Part shown: positions 20,860 to 32,500 of the stretch, in pieces | How the letters are laid out: the number at the start of each line of letters is the position of its first letter | How positions within the stretch are numbered: position 1 is the stretch's first letter | Source: Guyanagaster necrorhizus | Lineage: Eukaryota; Basidiomycota; Agaricomycetes; Agaricales; Physalacriaceae | Length of the DNA: 64,000 nt | Assembly: GCF_019112545.1 (NCBI RefSeq) | Contig: NW_025064882.1 | Coordinates: 510,928-574,927, forward strand | Reading direction: 5' to 3' | Made by a program: the position numbers and the translations under genes | The notes under the pieces: generated by a model | Told to the model about the DNA's origin: nothing | Database searches by the model: none | The model's input: the letters and a program-made list of their open reading frames with translations, nothing else

Positions 20860-21688
20860 TTAGGCTGTACCATCCAATGCTACGGATTCGGACTCATCCA
20901 AGTCAATCATCCCAGCCTCCAGACGACCGTCTTTTTTTCGTTTCACTGCGATAGCTTTTCTCCTTCCTCCGACGCTCCTTCGCCGCTCGTTCTAGATTAG
21001 CAATGTGCTTCTTCTTCTCTTCTGAAGTTTCGTTCTTGATCAAGGCCGATGCTGTGGTCAAGACCACATTGTGTAGCTAGGAACAGAAATGAGATACCTA
21101 TCCTTCAAGATGTGAATCAACGAAAGCGTACCTTTTCCAAGCAATCTTCGACGTTCTGTGATTGAGAACGGTAAACAGTAGACGTGATCATGATTGATTT
21201 TGTGGAAGATACATAGTGAGCCTGTGAATGTTGAACAACATTGAACCCTGTTCGTATGGACTGATGCCATCAACATACAGATTTCTTTAGGCCTGGTTGA
21301 GCCCACAACGGTATCCATTCCGCATCAATAGGACAGCGTGCAGTCGCCTTGGTGTTGACCTTGTTGACATTCTACAATTTGACACTTAGAACCCTATACA
21401 ACGAATATACGAACCGTATAAATCGCACACCTGACCACCTGGACCCGAACTACGCGAAAACGACAGCTCTACAACATTTCTGGGTAAAGTAATATTTTTG
21501 AATTCAGACAACCACGAGCGGGCCTGTGTACTGTCTTGCGATGTCTCCAAAATAGAAATACTAGGCGGAATGGGCAGTGAATTTTTTCCGTGATGTGCTG
21601 TTCGAACTTGACACAGCCGGGGTACGAACTGTTCTCCCGTAAGGAGATGGTTCAGGACAACCTGTCGAAAGTGTAGTTTGAGCATCAT
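20860..21688 (-). CDS. Mitochondrial peptidyl-tRNA hydrolase ICT1-like (class I release factor domain)
   Basis: Rescues stalled mitochondrial ribosomes by cutting peptidyl-tRNA. The N-terminal ~60 residues are basic and lack a fold, fitting a transit peptide (MMLKLHFRQVVLNHLL). The domain starts NVVELSFSRSSGPGGQ, with the catalytic GGQ right before an intron, and continues NVNKVNTKATARC after it. The tail is very basic (EEKKKHIANLERAAKERRRK, then KAIAVKRKKDGR), as expected for binding the empty mRNA channel. It ends in an acidic IDLDESESVALDGTA and TAA at 20860-20862. The family's hydrolase-only length and lack of a codon-recognition domain separate it from RF1. ATG chosen at 21686-21688, the first of two adjacent. 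Confidence 0.88.
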
Positions 21689-21800
21689 TCAGCACCCGTC
21701 CTACGGTGACATGTTCGAGATCTCTCCTTGATGAGTGTAAAATACCTCGGCTATACCGGTCCGATCGCAACGGATGTGGGACCGGAGAAAACCGAACCCC

Positions 21801-21832
21801 TCATCATCATCATCATCATCATATTAGTTTAG
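21801..21832 (+). repeat. (CAT)n trinucleotide microsatellite
   Basis: About ten TCA/CAT units just beyond the 3' end of MYND copy 2 and upstream of ICT1. Likely length-variable between strains. Confidence 0.85.
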
Positions 21833-23754
21833 ACACAAAAACCGCGCGTAAGTAGCCACCAATTGTCCCACACAGGGAGGAAGAAATCTTCCCAGGCTCG
21901 CGCAGCCCACACAACCACGAGAAGTACGTCGATGAAAATGATCCTATTACAGCTATTTGGTGAGAATTAAGACCTGTACTAGGAATAATGCAGTTTCGTC
22001 TGTCCGAAAACTCTAAATACTGGCAGTAATGCTCAAATTCAAGCCTCCCATGGCTTCCTTCCTCCAGAAGCGACCCACATACGACAGGAGTAGTCATTCG
22101 GCAACGCTTTACTTGATCGATTTCCTCCAGTAAGGTCTCGACTGACCTCTCTACGGCTACCCCGGACGTGGGCCCAAATGTTTCAATATGACTAAAAGCA
22201 GGCATCCAACCGGAACGCCCATTCGATCCAGAGGCCGAATACTGGTCAGCAAGATCCTTCACTTCCTTTAGTACATCTAGACTCATCGTCGAAGAGCTGA
22301 ACATGGTAGTGTTTCCGTTTAGCATCTTGGCAGGAACTTGAAAAGCGCCATTTTAACTGGAGCCTCCAACCGAACCAGACAATGAGCTGTCCCCGACATC
22401 GATAACGGAGAATGGAGCCCCCGGCTGGAACAAAGGTTTATGAGTCTTCCAGTCCTACAGAAGTCTTGCATAATGACGTGTTCTGGACATTCAAAATGAT
22501 GCTACAGACCTTCTTTTCTGTGAAATCATGTGCTGTAATAAGCAAATGATTTATGGAACCAGACTCACGACACCTAGATTCAAATCAATATACCACTTTC
22601 GAAAAGGGAAAGGATAGAACGTAGTTTTTGCTGCAGTGATACGGTTTCTTATCTGGATCGCATTTCCCTGAGCCTGCGGTGTAAAAGATGAAGAAAACAC
22701 CACTAATGGAACACTTGCATGCAATACCGCAGCCAGCGGTCGCGCATCTGTACCGGTTAGGGGCGCGCCATCCGTTTCTAGTTCATCTTTACCTGTTCTC
22801 TTTCGACTTGAGCATCTTGTTTTGCCAGCGCTCCCCATATTTCCTTATACTGAAGTCGCAAATCAGCAGCACCCCCGGCGCCTCTGATTGGGGTATCATG
22901 ATGTTTTGGGCAAAAAACAGGGCACCAGGTGCGCTCTTTTTCGGAACTAGCTTCACGGGCTCGTTAGCGTGCCAGGCGGTAGCTTGAAGGTAACAAGACC
23001 GAAAGTTCGTTTTACAATCAGTGTACCATTCAATAAGGGCGCAATGTCCTGTAAACCTCAAAAGAGCGGGGGCATCGGTGTCGAGAGCCACCAAAGCGAG
23101 ATAACGCCTATCAAGCACACGGTTAGGAGGACAATCATAACCAGTCCTAAGTCTGAACTCATGTTAGAAGGGAGGAAGAGTAGACCAAAGATACAGACCT
23201 CAGGCCATAATCCAAGGCCGCCTCCACGCTCCCCAAATCAGCTTCAGCCTTTACCGCATGTTCGGGCTTCGATTCGAGCTGGTGATGAATAATCTTAACA
23301 TCTTTCATCACCGTTTCATACATGACAGGACTGTCGTACGGCTGGGACATATCCTGGGGACGACAATTCATGCACTTTTGAGCGTACGCCATAGTTTGTC
23401 GAGGACGCTGTCGCCGGGATCAAGGACAGCAGCAGGGAGTGTGAAGTTATGGAAACCAACAGACTGGGGTGTTTGGAATGCAATGGAATCCGTTACGTTC
23501 AAACCGAGCTGGAGCTTTTGCGATCTGAAGAAACCGTCGAAGGCTACATAGGCCATCTTCATATTGAGAGGTGATACTGATATCTTCCACAGGACTTGCA
23601 GGATGCCTAGTTTATTGAACTCCCCGCCAACGGCAGATGCAAGATCTACATCATCCGTAGTCAGCTCCCAAGGAGCCAAAGGCGGCTTTCCTGCGATCCC
23701 AAAGCTGGTCAAGAAGGCACGTACCGAGGCTTTGTAACCTGCGCATCTTCCCAC
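21819..23754 (-). pseudogene. Decayed, 5'-truncated copy (copy 2) of the MYND zinc-finger family
   Basis: Paralogue of 35988-37899: FLTSFG, PLAPWELTTDD, KPEHAVKAEADLGS, LDYGLR, WHANEPVKLVPKK and DWKTHKP align block by block. It lacks the first ~85 residues (no FNALPR or NEWHFDLRF upstream of 23754). Damage: an extra C near 22767 puts ARP and NRYRC in different frames; the donor after the KCDPDKKPYHC block is CT instead of GT; the finger's last Cys is Phe (HKPLF); and a TAA replaces a Lys codon at about 22354. Beyond the homologous end, the frame stays open for about 90 more codons of unrelated sequence (to 21819). The micro-exons at 22569-22573 and 22510-22517 are still perfect. Confidence 0.82.
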
Positions 23755-24218
23755 GAGTCACGAGATGCGACGCGTTGCGCCAGACGATCACGATCATCGT
23801 CACATTTCCTCAGTCAGGGAGTTTCAATGAAGGCCCGGATTCTGCATAGGTCATAAACGTCGTCAATCATCATTTGCTTTAATGAGGCATAACATTTTGA
23901 CGGCATCTTCAGCGTTAATGCAAAGTTGGGCATAATTTATTTATCCGTTGCGATTTGTCGCACGTCGGGCCTTCGGGCTTCAGCTCCCATCGTTAACAAG
24001 AGGACTACTTCAATCACGATGGAATAGACACACTGGTCCAGGAAACAGATGCGACGTCAACAGCGTGCCGAAGGACCGATTCATGTGTTCAGGACTAACA
24101 AGATTTCCGCATTGTATTTAAACCACCAAGTTATTATAATACCATTATACATCCATTTTAAACTACTCTATATAACAGAGGGAGACAGATTAAGATTATT
24201 TATTCAACACCCAGTAGA
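23755..24218. other. No gene seen
   Basis: Spacer between the truncated MYND copy and the 3' end of protease A. I searched the minus strand for the missing MYND N-terminal exon and did not find it. Confidence 0.5.
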
Positions 24219-26058
24219 TCAAGCCAGTTTGGCCAAGGAAAGTTGATTCTTGTCCACATTGGTCGAGAAATAAGCTGACTTCAGGAAAGTATCGCCAACC
24301 TAAGAAAACACCTCCATTCAGTGACTTCCCCTGTGATTCAAACACACGTCCACGTACCAGCCATTCCCCTTGCCCAACATTGCCAGAGGAGATTCCTGAA
24401 ACGCACATACCAGTGGGGTCGTTGATGTCCAAAGGTGCGAACGCGAGGTCCCTAGGATCGATGGCAAAGGCTGTACCTCCAAATGTCAAAGCAATGCTGG
24501 CGTTGGTGGTGCAAGGCACAAGGAATCCACCTTGTCCATCCGAAGTAGCACCGTCGATGTTACTGTGGATCGTCTCTGCATCAGCAGCGGGCACGATGAG
24601 CAGAGTAGTGCCAGTGTCCAATATAGCTGCCTGGCCTTCAACTTTCAAGTCAGTGCCGTTAACAGACACAGCATCCAAGGCAGCAATCCAAAACCCCTGT
24701 TTGCTGATGTTGTCCACAGTGACCAGGGTGTCTGCTTGGAACTTAGTCTCATCAAGACCACTGTCAAGATGAGTGAGATTGAGTCAATCTAGACAAAGAA
24801 AACACACACCCGAAGGTAATTTCTCCATCATTTTTTCCATCCGCAAGACGCGAAATCTTATAGGAAGTGATAGCCTCGCTAATGAGGCCGTTCTTAGCAA
24901 GGGACTCCACAGGCGTCAGGAAATCTTGGTTAGACAGTGTCTTACATGTTTGTGGTAAGAACCTCAACGCGTAAGAATGAAAACATGAAACATACTGATT
25001 GTGCGAGGCCCATGAGACCATCAAAATCTGTATTATCGGAAGCGAAGTCGACGGACTCCACTTCAGCAATGCCAAAGCTATGGCTTGTCAAGGCAAGGCC
25101 TGCGATGGTAACATCATCTGCAATCTTAACGCCTGACACCGAACCGGTACCGTAAGTGATATTCCATTGTTCGTTGAAGGTGCTGAATGAGCTAGACCTC
25201 TGCTCGCCCAGGAACGTATGGTTTCCCTATAAGAGGACTATTAAGCAACCTTGACTTTCAGAACGAACATGATACATACGCAGTCTCCTCCACCTTCAGC
25301 CTGGCAGTTGTCACTACCCACCCATAAGTCAGCCGATCCCGAGTCCATAAGGACCCTAAACTGGCGGGGAGGTGTTCCGATCTCGATGATGGAAGTATAG
25401 CCCACATCGTCAGCCCTACACGAGTATACTCTGGCTTTCAGACTCTACACATATGGGAGGATCAACTTACAATATATCCAGCCCTAATGAGTTATTAGCG
25501 GTTGGTGTGTTCGCGTCGGTCACGCCTCCGTTCAAAAGAGCGTTGATCTCTGCATCTGTAAAACGATTCGAGGCAGAGGCAGAGGCAGAGGCGGCGCTTG
25601 CAGAGGAAGTGGCAGAAGAATTGCTCCCGTCCTCGTGCAAGTTGAGAGTAGGTGTATCCAAGCTTTCCACTGCACTGTGAACATACGGATTGTAACGTTT
25701 TTGAAGTTCGGACGTGGTTTCGTTAGGATGGCAAGCGTGCACACGTTTGTGAAGACTAGCTCGAAGTTCTTCATCCGTGGGACCGATTCCAGAGTCCGAC
25801 ATAAGGGCAAGACGTCGATGGCCGCGGTTGATGTGCTGCTGTAAGAGCTGGAGAACTGGTTTACTTTCAAGCACCTTTGAATAAGGATAAAGAACGAACC
25901 ACTTGTGGATGAAGATCAGTCCGTCGTTGTTGAAGCCTCGTTAAAGGAAGCGTCAGGATTTTGTGTTTCTTGCTGAGAGGCGCAGCCTCGACATCGCGAA
26001 GCGTGAAAAGGAAGAAAAAGAGAGTGCAAAGAGAAAGCACGAGTTTGGACAGCATCAT
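24219..26058 (-). CDS. Secreted A1 (pepsin-like) aspartic protease A
   Basis: Secreted acid endopeptidase. Signal peptide [20 protein letters not shown] with cleavage likely after DVEA. A basic propeptide ([29 protein letters not shown]) follows, then a Ser/Ala-rich linker of repeated SA pairs before the mature domain. Catalytic sites: [13 protein letters not shown] and [13 protein letters not shown]; flap YGTGSVSG. Disulphide-type cysteines lie at CQAEGGGDC and at CTTNAS...MC. The end [14 protein letters not shown] gives the usual C-terminal NAYFS-like strand; stop TGA 24219-24221. Nine or so introns. Tandem with protease B (375 bp upstream), which has the same intron layout, so they are recent duplicates. 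No GPI-type tail is seen. Substrates unknown. Confidence 0.93.
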
Positions 26059-26434
26059 TCAGCCCAGCAAGAGAAAGATGTAGTTTGACGAGGAGAATGC
26101 CTATCCAGAGGATAAATAACGCTCAACCAGGAGCGAAAGGAATGAAGAGAGAAAGCAAAAGGCGATGAGGTGGCCAACAGTAGAACCCTTGCACTTTATA
26201 GTCGTCCGATCAAGCATGGCGAATAGAGAACAATACGTATTACGTAAGGGTCTGACTCGCAAAGAACAATGAACTCTTGGATGTCACTATTGTTGCAACG
26301 TATTGCTCATGCTGATACTGATAAGAACCTATTAAATAAATAATGGTCTTTCAATCCCCTATTAATATATTGGCAATCCCAGAGAGCCTAGTTGTGACAT
26401 AATACATATCTGTAATCCGAGGTGGCTTAAAAGT
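26059..26434. promoter_or_regulatory. Promoter region of protease A
   Basis: Holds the start region of protease A and the 3' flank of protease B. A TATA-like TTTATAG lies at 26197-26203 (minus-strand CTATAAA). No other element recognised. Confidence 0.35.
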
Positions 26435-28353
26435 TTAAACAAGCTTTGCCAAAGAAACAGAGTTATTGTTGACATTGGTACTAAAGTATGCATTCCTCAA
26501 GAACACATCACCAACCTCGGTAAATCCAAATTAGTCAACAAAGTCTCAGACAAGCCAGAAAAACAGAACTTACCAGCCACTCATTATTAGCTCCGACACT
26601 TCCAGCAGAGATACCGGAAACACAGTCGCCCGTAGGGTCATTGGCATCCACGGGTGTGAACGCCAAGTCTTTAGGGTCGATTGTGAACTCTTGACCACCA
26701 AAGGTGAGAGCTACGCTGGCGTTCGTGGTACACGGAACGGTAAAACTTCCCTGACCATCTGACTGCGCACCAGAGATCAGTTTATGAACGGCGTCAGCGT
26801 CACTTGTGGGCGCAACAATCACAGTGGTTCCGGTGTCGAGAATAGCGGAACGACCGGAGAGACCAGTATCGGTGCCATCAACCGAGATAGAATCCACAGC
26901 GCCTTCCCAAAAGCCTTCTTGGCTTTGGTTGTCTATAGTGACGAGAGTACTAGAATCGAACTTGGAAGTGTCGAGGGCACTGCGCTTTGATGAACCTCAT
27001 GATCAAGGTCTGTCGTGAGAAGAGACTCACCCAAAGGTAACTTCACCATCATTGAGGTCGTCAGCAAGTCGGGAAATCTTGAACGATGTGATCGCAGCGT
27101 CGATAAGGCCTGCTGAGGCCAATGATTCAACGGGTGTACTTACACCCTGCTCTGAAAGCGTCTACGAAAATCCAGTCAAGACGGCACTTCGGAGCGAAAA
27201 ACAATACTCACGGATTGAGCAAGTCCCATCAAGCCATCAAAAGGAACCGAATCGGAGGAGAAATCAACAGTTTCGGTAGTAGCGACACCAAACGTATGTG
27301 CGTCCAAACTCAGACCGGCCACAACCATGTTGTCCTGGATGATAGTGCCCTGAACCGCACCAGTACCATACGTAACTTCAAATTGTTTGTTGGAGTCCTT
27401 GAATGAACTGGAGCTGGTCGACCCGAGGAACGTGTGGTTACCCTAACAACATCTGATTAGAGTCGATGAAGGATGGGGAAGAGCGTGTACTCACACAGCT
27501 TCCACCGCTCGTTGATTGACAGTTCTCTGCACCAACCCAAGTATCAGCGGATCCCGAGTCCATGAGCAGTAAGTAATCCTGTGGAGGCGTGCCCATCTGA
27601 ATCGTTGCCAGGTAACCAATATCATCACCTCTGAAAGTAAAAGAAGATTAGATACGGGTCAATGTACATAATTAACAAGCCTCACTCGATGTCGAGTCCA
27701 AGTGAATTGGCAGTCGTCGGGGTGTTCGCGACCGTGACATCACCAGAAATAGAAGCTGAGGAAGTAGATGCAGCAGCGGCCGAGCTGACCGCAGCCGTTA
27801 CAGCAGTAGCTGAAGTAGTAGTACCCTTAACGGCATTGTTGTTGCTCCTGGAAACACTTTATTAGTATTTGCAGAGAAGCTGCGCCCGAACGTTCACGCA
27901 CTTGTTATGCTTGTTTCTGGTAACGACCGCATTGACACGACTATCTTTTACTCCTTCCCTGTTGAAACGCTTGGAGTTCCCAGGAGGAATGAACCTATTG
28001 TACCGTTTGTAGACTGGATCATTCTCCAGCGATGCGACCCTCCTTTCGAGGTTTCGCCGAAGTTCATCGTCAGAGGGACCTTGTCTGCCAGTCATTCGGG
28101 CAAGACGACGAAGAGCACGATTGAGGTTTTGCTGGTGAAGCTGTGGGGGGGGGGATAAGATTAAAGAGGCCCAAGAAAGATTTGAGATGAAACGTACGAT
28201 TTGGGGATGAAGATCTGAACGTTGCTGGATGCGTTTGAGAGGGAGTGTAACGCTACCGCCGCGCTTAACGATCGGGTGGGCGTCCGCATCCTGAGCGGAC
28301 AGCGCAAAAAGAAGGCCTGCCAGAAGCGCGTAGAAAGGAAGACTGAGATTCAT
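26435..28353 (-). CDS. Secreted A1 (pepsin-like) aspartic protease B
   Basis: Tandem paralogue of protease A. Signal peptide MNLSLPFYALLAGLLFALSA, then a propeptide with VTLPLKRIQQRSDLHPQ and, after an intron, QQNLNRALRRLARM. The linker is Thr/Ala/Val/Ser-rich rather than the SA repeat of A. Catalytic sites [14 protein letters not shown] and [13 protein letters not shown], flap [33 protein letters not shown] and LRNAYFSTNVNNNS are family landmarks. Stop TAA at 26435-26437. All landmark residues are present and every intron I checked has GT...AG ends, so it should be functional. ATG at 28351-28353 is the only one that gives a full signal peptide. Confidence 0.94.
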
Positions 28354-29037
28354 AGTAGGAAAGGAGAGGCGGAACGATGGGAATGTGAGGTAGTGGTGAA
28401 ACGGAAATGAAAGTTTTTAAGGTAAAGCAGTCAAAGGCCCAGCCTTAAGGAAAACAGACAACGCCACTGGCAAAAACTGGAAAGGGGAGAGAGAAACGAG
28501 GTCGTAACGAAGCACAATCCTCCATCATATAAGTACGCGGGACCTGAATGTTGCGGTGATCGGCAAACAATCCCCGATTAGTATTTTTCTTCCGCCCAAC
28601 GGAGGAAACAAAAAAAGATCTATTCAGTTCCCGGGTGAAATGGTCCAAGACCTGATTAGGCTGCGCACGCCATTGAGTCCCACAAAAAGATTCAGAAATA
28701 ACTCGCCTCGAAAAGACAATGCTTAACCAAACTTGGAGCATGGTAACTGCGGAGTAATCGCGAAATTACTATGGGTGTTGGGCAGGTAACGACCCGGCGC
28801 CCGCATGTCCATGCGCAGCCGTGCATGCACATTCATTGGGCTAAAGGTCAAAGGATCTTCTATCAAGAACAAAGACTCAGCAAGAAACAAAGCATCTGGT
28901 TGAATCAGATGTTTGTTCATAGGATGGTTACACACTATTAGACTGTTCCGATGATTGCGTCGTACCCAGAGTTTTACATGAACTTGTTGGAAGTGGAAAC
29001 AATATTATTTTACACATCAATATCAAAAACTGCTCTA
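28354..29037. other. Promoter of protease B; no further gene seen
   Basis: About 680 bp between protease B and the enoyl-CoA isomerase 3' end. The frames at 28445-28741 and 28723-28935 (minus) have no domain. Confidence 0.4.
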
Positions 29038-30168
29038 TTAGAGGCGGGACTGAGCTGCTGCGTCGTCGAGTTGAGGATTCATCGGGCGTGATTGTTTCCG
29101 TATCATTGCCAAGGTGTCTCGGTATAGATCAGCCTGCGTAGTGTAAAGCAGTGTATCAAAGTGTACTGTATGGAACCCATACCTTGATCAATCCCCAAAC
29201 ACCGTGTCGCGCGTTCATACCAACTGTTTTTGCTACTTCTTCTGCTTTAGCCAACACATCAGCGGTGTTCCCGGAGACTATATGATCTACAAGCCCCGCC
29301 TCCAAAGCCTCTTTTGGCGTGAATTTATGGCCTTCTAGTGCTATTTTTCTATGCAACCGGCCATCACCAACTTGGGCACGAAGAATGGCCGCGAAGGAAA
29401 GAGGCCAGATAGCACCAAAGAGGACCTGATTATAATTGGTTAGCCCTTGAAATGAGACACCATATACAACTACCCCACCTCATTCATGCACATCCATGCG
29501 CGTCGCTCACTACCATCAGTCATGACACGGTAGTCGCATACCAAAGCCAGCATCATTGACCCAGCGAAACAATGCCCGTTAATGGCGGCGATGGTTGGAA
29601 CTGAATTCGAGAGGTGAGACTCAAATTGTCACACTGATTCATCAAACCACGGATACTACGAACTTGGGAAAGTCAATAGCCTCGAAAGAAGGGGATCATA
29701 TGTAACTGTTGAAATGGATCAACATCTTATCATCTCAATTATGCAGATGATCACCTACCCGGGAAGAAGTTTAGATTCGCAACGACACTGGGATAGTCAA
29801 GACCTAGGACAGAGATGAGCCGGGGGCTGATATCCTTCACAAACACACACCATTGCTAAAAAACTTGTCCTGGTTTCTAGCACCAACAAATATCAGTGCT
29901 CCCTTGGCGCCTTCCGTGTCCTTGTTCTGCTGAGCGGTTCTCCACTGTCCGCGCCAGTCTCTTTCCACGGCATCCAGAGCAGGCTTGATACCATAGTCGA
30001 CCATTTCAAGAGTTAAGCGGTTGTCATTGGAATGGTGTAGTTCGATGATCCAAAGGGCCTCATTGGCTGTAAAGACGCGTCAATGCTTGCTGTAGAAGCC
30101 TTTAACTGCTTACGGTGTGTAAGGGTGATGAGAGGGCGATGAGTAGGCAAACTGAGTGGGTAGGTCAT
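29038..30168 (-). CDS. Peroxisomal enoyl-CoA isomerase/hydratase (crotonase family)
   Basis: Beta-oxidation enzyme of the crotonase fold. Starts MTYPLSLPTHRPLITLTH at 30168. Then EALWIIELHHSNDNRLT, FVGARNQDKFFSNG, VPTIAAINGHCFAGSMMLAL (oxyanion-hole and CoA loop), DYRVMTD and MNEVLFGA. The last has the Glu expected for a delta3-delta2-enoyl-CoA isomerase, while the second hydratase Glu is not evident. HKFTPKEALEAGLVDHIV is a further landmark. The protein ends AAAQSRL; the terminal SRL is a peroxisomal PTS1 signal, so peroxisomal location is likely. Five or six introns. Divergent from the small complex I subunit gene (190 bp between starts). Isomerase versus hydratase is inferred, not proven. 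Confidence 0.87.
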
Positions 30169-30357
30169 GGCAGGAGAACGGAGAGCGCTGGCAAGAGCAG
30201 GCGAGTGGAAGTAGACCGGTTATTACTCAGGACCGACATGTGATTTGTCTACTGAGCGAACGTGTACGAAACAATATGAATCTGAGGCAAAAAGGATTCG
30301 CCGACACTGGAGGCCTTTGCACAACAGATACAAATTCATTTCTTGCCTCCTGCAACC

Positions 30358-30699
30358 ATGGCCTCTGTAACGGACGAGCAGAAGGCTGCTATCAAAGGTG
30401 CTTTCCCTATCCTGTCCCCCTGCAGCGATACTGAGTAGAAGAACAGCCAAAATGGAAGCACGGGAAGAGCACATTCGTGAATCATGGATCAAAGCGATGG
30501 AGGCTCGTTTGGTGCGAGATGAACTCGAAAAGTGTCACAGATCAGAGGGCGTCAACCATTACGAGAATTGTAAATGGCTCGTAGATAAATACCTGGTCAT
30601 GTTGAAGGAGAACAAAGTGTGTCTTTAATTTGTCGGATTCGAAACTCGTACTCATTCGACGCATAGGTGCGAGGGTACAAGCATATAGACACTATGTGA
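30358..30699 (+). CDS. Small accessory subunit of NADH:ubiquinone oxidoreductase (NDUFB10/12 kDa-like)
   Basis: Short protein of about 80 residues in three exons: MASVTDEQKAAIK, then AKMEAREEHIRESWIKAMEA with RLVRDELEKCHRSEGVNHYE and NCKWLVDKYLVMLKE, then VRGYKHIDTM. The Cys pair C-x10-C in a helical EKCHRSEGVNHYENCKWL context matches the fungal complex I PDSW/12 kDa subunit, found in the membrane arm on the intermembrane-space side. Introns begin GTGCTTTC and GTGTGTC and end GAACAG and GCATAG. No targeting peptide, as usual for this family. CIA30, a complex I assembly factor, is in the same window but not adjacent. Confidence 0.72.
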
Positions 30700-30806
30700 T
30701 TCCAAAAATGAAGCTTTCTGACCATATCTACTTGTGAATGCAATCCTTAATTGTCGTCGTTAGGGTAAGGTTAATGCTATCGTACAGTATGTCCTCTAGG
30801 CTCCTA

Positions 30807-31764
30807 CTACTCCCCTTCCACCATCGCAGCCGTATGGTTCCAAAGCTTTTCTCTCTGTTCTTCATTCCCAAAGTACCGCTTCTTTCCCAGATCCTCGCCT
30901 CGGCTGCCAACCCTGAACACGCCTGCGGCCTTTTGCAAGGTCCCATGCCACATGTACTCTGCGCAATCCTCTGGCGAGATTGCAAATGGGTACGCTAGCC
31001 CCATAATGAGCGGTGCAGTGTATCGGAACACTGCGGAAGGTGATGCATATACATAGTTCGTTCGCACGGCTCCGGGATTGGCGTGTATGAACGAATGGAG
31101 GGTATACCGCTGTGCAAAGCCCTGAATGCACATCAGTGACCAACGCCAACTATGAGGGAAACGGATACATACCTCAGACATCAAATCCAAGTACGTCGGC
31201 ATCCGGAGCCCCACTTTTGCGGCAGAATAACTCTTTCATATCCAGGTCATTCACATCGATTCTCCCTCCATTTCCAGGTGACATGACAGACACCACCTTG
31301 GACCCACCCTCCTTCAACGAACCCATTAAATCCTTCACAAACTTCCATTTCGCATAATAAGTGACCGCCATTTTCTTGTCCATTCCCTCTTTCGTTTCCT
31401 CCCTTCCCGATATAGTGAGGTATCCCGTCGTGAGGACGAGAAAGTCCACCTTCTTTTCTCCAAGATGTTTCTTCACCTCCTCTGTAGCACTGGCGACATT
31501 GGACATGAGGCTGGCGTCACATGGGACGAATTCGTGGATGGGTTTCACTGATGAGGATGGACGAGGAAACGAATCGATGATTTCCTGCGCAGCTTTGGCG
31601 TTTCGTCCGACAATGATGATGTTGGCGTTGCCTTGGGTATGGGAGGCGAGTGATTGGGCCATTGCTTGGCCGATTCCGGCGGTACCCCCAAAGAAGACGG
31701 CGGTGGGTGCGGTCAAGGAAGAGAATATAGAGGCGTTGGATGCTCGTATACTGGCGATGGACAT
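30807..31764 (-). CDS. Short-chain dehydrogenase/reductase with an apparent frameshift
   Basis: NAD(P)-binding Rossmann protein. Start MSIASIRASNASIF at 31764; the coenzyme motif is AVFFGGTAGIGQAMAQ; IIIVGRNAKAAQEII, DFLVLTTGYLT and the catalytic-Ser strand KVVSVMSPG follow. The next expected motif, Y-x3-K, is present as YSAAKVGLRMPTYLDLMSE but one base out of frame: upstream reads DLDMKE-L, then T, then TAT TCT GCC GCA AAA (about 31230). In the upstream frame the text is ELFCRKSGAPDADVLGFD, which can only reach the last exon (GFAQRYTLHSFIHANPGAVRT) through a weak donor GTCTGA. The strong donor GTATGT fits the YSAAK frame. So this is either a sequence indel or a gene that has lost its active site. 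Stop TAG 30807-30809. Confidence 0.75.
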
Positions 31765-32500
31765 GGTGGCGGCAATGGATTGACTTGGCGGATGGAGGAA
31801 GTTAAGTATGCAATTTCTGCTGGCTACGTGACGCGTACTCAATTGCGTGTCCGTTCGGCACGATAATCGCAGCCAATTGAAACAGAAACCCGGCCGGCAA
31901 CATCGCGCCAAGTTGCCGCCTCTTCTACTTGTGGCTCACCGGATGCGCAAGAAAAATAGAAAAACACACGCAGCTTCTCGATATACTTTCAGGCTTCTAT
32001 ATACCGGATCACTTCTGGCGTAGGGCGACGAACTCATTTGCGAACCCGCCTCAAAGGATCTATGTGCAGTACGAAGGATTATCTCCTACGTGAGGGACAT
32101 TCTACCGTTGCCGTTTTACTTTTTGCGCAATGCTGCGAAGGAAGAGAAGGGTGCCCGTTATCAACCATAGGCACGTTGTCGAACAGTGCAAGGATAGAAT
32201 ATCGCAACTGACATTTGTACGACATCGCCTATCATAATTCAGGGCTAAAAGAGTATATATGTACCACCGAAATCAATTGGAATTTCTGCAGTTATAAAAG
32301 TCGGTTCCGTAGCGACCGTCACGTAGTACTGTGGACTCTCGTCGACACCGTCCTGTGCAGCTTAGCGGTGATGAGGAATGACCTGGTATCGGCCGGCAGT
32401 TTTTTTTTTTTGTTCATGAGTCAGTCGATCACCTCATTATTGCCACCACCACCACCTACCCATGAGCTAGTCTCTTTCTGCAGTGTATCTGTACCATCTA
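31765..32500. promoter_or_regulatory. Divergent promoter region of the SDR gene and aspartokinase
   Basis: About 735 bp between the two starts. Contains a T-run at about 32400-32412 close to the aspartokinase start. I looked for a Gcn4/CpcA-type TGACTC(A) site near aspartokinase: the ATGAGTCA at 32414-32423 is a fit (TGAGTCA core), about 80 bp before the ATG, and amino-acid control is plausible. Confidence 0.45.

Noticed and set aside
30223..30492. Minus-strand frame opposite the small complex I subunit
   Set aside because: Antisense shadow; the plus strand has a clean three-exon gene with family residues.
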